Positions 61,043 through 64,000 of a stretch of DNA of 64,000 nucleotides are shown here, piece after piece; the first letter of the stretch is position 1; every line of letters begins with the position of its first letter. A program made the translations under genes and the position numbers. The stretch is from Yersinia nurmii (GTDB lineage Bacteria > Pseudomonadota > Gammaproteobacteria > Enterobacterales > Enterobacteriaceae), in assembly GCF_001112925.1 (NCBI RefSeq), contig NZ_CPYD01000001.1, forward strand, positions 372,001 to 436,000, in the 5' to 3' direction. The notes beneath the pieces are model-generated. The model was given only the letters and a program-made list of their open reading frames with translations, ran no database searches and was not told where the DNA came from.

Positions 61043-61051
61043 GCTATACTT
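61043..61051 (+). promoter_or_regulatory. dps promoter -10, sigma-S type
   Basis: CTATACTT (61044-61051), preceded by TG at 61042-61043, is a match to the sigma-S extended -10 consensus (CTATACT). dps is a classical sigma-S gene in E. coli. The predicted start near 61057 gives a leader of about 42 bases. A weak -35 is consistent with sigma-S. Confidence 0.65.
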
Positions 61052-61098
61052 GACCCGGTAAAGAAATTAATAACCAATACAGCATGAGGATACCTATT

Positions 61099-61602
61099 AT
61101 GAGTACCGCTAAACTGGTAAAAACGAAATCTTCTGACCTGCTTTACACCCGTAATGATTTGGATGAAAGCGTAAAAATTGGCGCAATCAAAGCGCTGAAC
61201 CACATGCTGATTCAGTTTATCGATCTGTCATTGATCACCAAACAGGCTCACTGGAACATGCGCGGCGCCAACTTTATTGCCGTTCATGAAATGTTGGATG
61301 GCTTCCGTACCGCAATTACCGGCCACCTGGATACCTTTGCAGAGCGCGCGGTGCAACTCGGTGGTGTAGCGCTGGGAACCGTACAAGTCGTCAACGATAA
61401 ATCCCCGTTGAAAAGCTATCCGACCAATATTCATAGCGTGCAAGAGCATCTGAAAGCGCTGGCCGACCGCTATGCGGTGGTAGCGAATGATATTCGTAAG
61501 GCGATTACTCAGGTCGAAGACGAAGACACTGCGGATATGTTTACCGCCGCCTCTCGCGATCTGGATCAGTTCCTGTGGTTTATCGAAGCTAATATCGAAT
61601 AA
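61099..61602 (+). CDS. dps: DNA-binding ferritin-like protein Dps
   Basis: Dps forms a 12-subunit shell that stores iron, detoxifies peroxide and condenses DNA in stationary phase. The 167 residues equal E. coli. The intersubunit ferroxidase ligands H51, H63, D67, D78 and E82 are visible ([23 protein letters not shown]), and the Lys-containing N-terminal tail ([13 protein letters not shown]) is the DNA-binding arm. The ATG at 61099 has GAGGA upstream. Confidence 0.97.
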   Translation: MSTAKLVKTKSSDLLYTRNDLDESVKIGAIKALNHMLIQFIDLSLITKQAHWNMRGANFIAVHEMLDGFRTAITGHLDTFAERAVQLGGVALGTVQVVNDKSPLKSYPTNIHSVQEHLKALADRYAVVANDIRKAITQVEDEDTADMFTAASRDLDQFLWFIEANIE

Positions 61603-61680
61603 TTTAATTAATAATTGTTAGATGAAATACTATGGAGGGTCGGCTTAGCTGGCCCTTATGATTTTGGGGGGAAACTGACG

Positions 61681-61947
61681 ATGGCAAGCGGATGGGCCGG
61701 AGACGGCGCAGTGCAAGATCAGATTGATTCTACCGTTGACGATGCGGTTCAGCGTGCGCGTCAAGCGCTGGGTAAGGGCGAGAGCGCTTTATACTGCCTA
61801 GAGTGCGGTGAAAAAATTCCTGAGGCGCGTAGAAAAGCGCTAACCGGCGTTCGGTATTGTATCAATTGTCAAAATATCCTGGATAAACAACAGGCTGATC
61901 ACGCTGGCTATAACCGCCGAGGCAGTAAAGACAGCCAGTTACGCTAA
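61681..61947 (+). CDS. ybiI: DksA/TraR C4-type zinc-finger protein YbiI
   Basis: An 88-residue member of the DksA/TraR zinc-finger family, equal in length to E. coli YbiI. The finger is CLECGEKIPEARRKALTGVR followed by YCINC, and the tail YNRRGSKDSQLR is identical to E. coli. Its function is unclear; it lacks the coiled-coil tip of DksA. The ATG at 61681 follows a G-rich SD (GGGGGGAA); longer in-frame extensions are rejected. It lies 78 bases after dps. Confidence 0.92.
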   Translation: MASGWAGDGAVQDQIDSTVDDAVQRARQALGKGESALYCLECGEKIPEARRKALTGVRYCINCQNILDKQQADHAGYNRRGSKDSQLR

Positions 61948-62152
61948 CTTCCCCTCTTTATCCTATATTTTCTCATACTCACTCACTAATACCGACTTCT
62001 TAAACCTTCGTTATTTCTCTCATCAATAAATGTCGATCATTATTCTTTACGTATAAAAACCTGAACTCACCCGCATTTTTGTTTCTTAACTGTTAAACTA
62101 AAATCATTAATTATTGACTAATTAGTTACCGATGAGTTACTCATGGAGTGAT

Positions 62153-62188
62153 TGCACCAAAATGGCAGAAACGCACCATTATGGTGAC
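62153..62188 (+). promoter_or_regulatory. NtrC enhancer sites of glnH
   Basis: CGCACCATTATGGTGAC (62172-62188) is a near-perfect NtrC site (TGCACCA-N3-TGGTGCA). TGCACCAAAATGGCAGA (62153-62169) carries a perfect left half and a partial right half. They lie about 119 and 138 bases upstream of the predicted start, similar to the NtrC sites of the E. coli glnHp2 promoter. Confidence 0.75.
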
Positions 62189-62272
62189 CCATAGTAGTGC
62201 AAAATAGAGTAACTAAGTAGTTGCAACCTAATTATTTAGATTAATTGCTTTATTTTTAAAAGACTTGCAATT

Positions 62273-62289
62273 TTGGCACGATCTTTTCA
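62273..62289 (+). promoter_or_regulatory. Sigma-54 promoter of glnHPQ
   Basis: TTGGCACGATCTTTTCA has the -24 element TTGGCACG and a -12 element TTTCA in place of the consensus TTGCA. With upstream NtrC sites it indicates nitrogen-limitation control. The start would be near 62300, about 54 bases before the ATG. The rest of 61948-62353 shows no gene. Confidence 0.75.
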
Positions 62290-62353
62290 TATTGCTCCCT
62301 GAATTATAAAAAAACGGATCTCCTCCACTCAAAGTACAAAGGAACTCCCACAT

Positions 62354-63094
62354 ATGAAGTCACTTGTAAAAGTTTCATTGGCCGCAATCACTCTGGCCTT
62401 TGCAGTAAGTTCTCACGCAGCGGACAAACTGATTGTTGCCACGGATACCGCTTTCGTTCCTTTCGAATTTAAACAAGGGGATAAGTACGTTGGTTTTGAT
62501 GTTGACCTTTGGGCCGCCATTGCCAAAGAGCTGAATCTGGATTATGAGCTGAAACCAATGGATTTCAGCGGCATCATTCCTGCTTTGCAAACCAAAAACG
62601 TTGATTTAGCTCTGGCGGGTATCACCATTACCGACGAACGCAAAAAAGCCGTTGATTTCTCTGATGGTTATTACAACAGTGGCCTGCTGGTCATGGTAAA
62701 AACCACCACTAATGACATCAAAGGTGAAGCCGACCTGAAAGGCAAAGTTGTTGCAGTGAAAAGTGGCACCGGTTCTGTTGATTACGCAAAAGCCAACATC
62801 AAAACCAAAGATCTGCGTCAGTTCCCTAACATCGATAACGCCTACCTGGAATTAGGTACTGGCCGCGCTGATGCAGTACTGCATGACACGCCAAACATCC
62901 TGTATTTCATTAAAACTGCCGGCAATGGCCAGTTTAAAGCGGTGGGTGATTCCATCAAAGCTCAGCAATACGGTATCGCCTTCCCACAGGGCAGCGAATT
63001 GCGTGTGAAAGTAAATGCTGCACTGAAAACATTAAAAGAGAACGGCACTTACAACGAAATCTATAAAAAATGGTTCGGTGTTGAACCTAAGTAA
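62354..63094 (+). CDS. glnH: Glutamine-binding periplasmic protein
   Basis: GlnH captures L-glutamine for the GlnPQ importer. The 246-residue precursor has a signal peptide (ending SSHA at residue 22) and the type II binding fold: [49 protein letters not shown] and [18 protein letters not shown] precedes the ATG. First gene of glnHPQ. Confidence 0.97.
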   Translation: MKSLVKVSLAAITLAFAVSSHAADKLIVATDTAFVPFEFKQGDKYVGFDVDLWAAIAKELNLDYELKPMDFSGIIPALQTKNVDLALAGITITDERKKAVDFSDGYYNSGLLVMVKTTTNDIKGEADLKGKVVAVKSGTGSVDYAKANIKTKDLRQFPNIDNAYLELGTGRADAVLHDTPNILYFIKTAGNGQFKAVGDSIKAQQYGIAFPQGSELRVKVNAALKTLKENGTYNEIYKKWFGVEPK

Positions 63095-63130
63095 TTAATT
63101 GTTTGCCGTTTTTAGACCAGGAGAATATCC

Positions 63131-63787
63131 ATGCAGTTTGAATGGAGCGCTATTTGGCCCGCCATACCAATCCTGCTTGAAGGCGCTAAGTTAACCCTAT
63201 GGATCTCGGTCCTAGGGTTACTTGGCGGCCTGATCATTGGGGTTGTAGCAGGTTTTGCCCGTGCTTACGGTGGTTGGTTAAGTAGAAATATTGCATTAGT
63301 TTTTATTGAGTTGATTCGCGGTACACCTATCGTTGTACAGGTGATGTTTATCTATTTTGCTTTGCCAATGATGATGCCGGTTCGCATCGATCCTTTCTCG
63401 GCGGCGGTAGTCACCATCATTATCAACTCCGGCGCCTATATCGCGGAAATTACCCGCGGTGCAGTGTTGTCAATCCACAATGGTTTCCGTGAAGCCGGTT
63501 TGGCTCTGGGTTTATCCAAACGCGATACCCTGCGTTACGTTATTGCCCCTCTGGCATTGCGTCGCATGTTGCCACCGCTGGGCAACCAATGGATTGTTAG
63601 CATTAAGGACACCTCACTGTTTATCGTGATTGGTGTAGCCGAACTGACTCGTCAGGGTCAGGAGATTATCGCCGGTAACTTCCGCGCCATGGAAATCTGG
63701 ACGGCTGTTGCGGTGATTTACCTGATTATCACGCTGGCGCTGAGTTTCGTCCTGCGTCGGTTAGAAAGAAAACTGAAAATAATATGA
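63131..63787 (+). CDS. glnP: Glutamine ABC transporter permease
   Basis: GlnP is the membrane component of the glutamine importer. The 218-residue protein has about five helices and the EAA loop, here [40 protein letters not shown] is typical of amino-acid permeases. It starts 37 bases after glnH with CAGGAG as SD and overlaps glnQ by four bases. Confidence 0.97.
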   Translation: MQFEWSAIWPAIPILLEGAKLTLWISVLGLLGGLIIGVVAGFARAYGGWLSRNIALVFIELIRGTPIVVQVMFIYFALPMMMPVRIDPFSAAVVTIIINSGAYIAEITRGAVLSIHNGFREAGLALGLSKRDTLRYVIAPLALRRMLPPLGNQWIVSIKDTSLFIVIGVAELTRQGQEIIAGNFRAMEIWTAVAVIYLIITLALSFVLRRLERKLKII

Positions 63788-64000
63788 TTGAATTCAAAAA
63801 CGTCTCTAAACACTTTGGCCAAACCCAGGTGCTGCACGATATCAATCTGAATATCACCAAGGGAGAAGTGGTGGTGATCATCGGGCCGTCAGGCTCAGGT
63901 AAATCCACGTTGCTGCGCTGCATCAACAAGCTGGAAGTCATCACAAAAGGCCAACTGATTGTCGATGGTTTGGATGTTAACGACCCAAAAGTCGATGAGC
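63784..64000 (+). CDS. glnQ: Glutamine ABC transporter ATPase, N-terminal part (cut by window)
   Basis: GlnQ energises glutamine import. Only the first 72 codons are present, beginning [20 protein letters not shown] and containing the Walker A motif GPSGSGKST. It overlaps the glnP stop (ATGA). The remainder lies beyond the window end. Confidence 0.96.
   Translation, partial: MIEFKNVSKHFGQTQVLHDINLNITKGEVVVIIGPSGSGKSTLLRCINKLEVITKGQLIVDGLDVNDPKVDE

Overview
This is a chromosomal window from a member of the Enterobacterales. Nearly every housekeeping protein aligns end to end with its E. coli counterpart as remembered. The gene order is a mosaic of E. coli neighbourhoods: his-gnd-galF, yegH-asmA-dcd-udk-mrp-metG, yohJK-cdd-sanA, mgl-galS-yeiB-folE-yeiG, moeAB-ybiT, ompX-rhtA and dps-glnHPQ. 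The content and the moderate base composition suggest Yersinia or a close relative in the Yersiniaceae. That placement is an inference; the order-level placement is firm. No rRNA, tRNA, insertion sequence, prophage or CRISPR array was seen.

Layout. 1-5424: distal his operon (hisD end to hisI), rightward. 5719-9214: gnd, galF and galU, leftward, with no O-antigen or capsule genes beside them. 9707-19810: yegH, dcuC, asmA, dcd, udk, mrp and metG. 19924-25058: an accessory block with an unknown membrane protein, an orphan sugar-binding protein in tandem with an LVIVD beta-propeller protein, and a YdeE-like exporter. 25205-31754: yohJK, cdd (with a CRP/CytR-type promoter), a LysR-VOC pair, maeA and sanA. 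31971-43527: the galactose transporter mglBAC with its repressor galS, then yeiB, folE, an MFS/LysR pair and the formaldehyde-detoxification pair frmA-fghA. 44015-48397: a DUF924 gene, moeA-moeB and ybiT. 48653-53386: a metal-ion cluster holding two CDF transporters, two small membrane proteins (one closely resembling MgtS) and an MgtE transporter preceded by an M-box Mg2+ riboswitch. 53766-61947: a hydrolase, a small lipoprotein, ompX, rhtA, a GNAT protein, a fasciclin-ECF sigma-RskA module, tam, dps and ybiI. 62354-64000: glnHPQ, cut by the window edge, behind a sigma-54/NtrC promoter.

How the parts work together. Histidine synthesis, glutamine uptake, galactose uptake and pyrimidine salvage are standard enteric modules, and their control sites can be read here: CRP and Gal operators on galS and mgl, paired CRP sites on cdd, NtrC and sigma-54 on glnH, and a sigma-S-type -10 on dps. 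The least ordinary parts are three. The magnesium/metal cluster combines an RNA Mg2+ sensor with an unannotated MgtS-like peptide. The fasciclin-SigK-RskA cassette mirrors a mycobacterial regulon. The binding protein-LVIVD pair lacks any transporter subunits.
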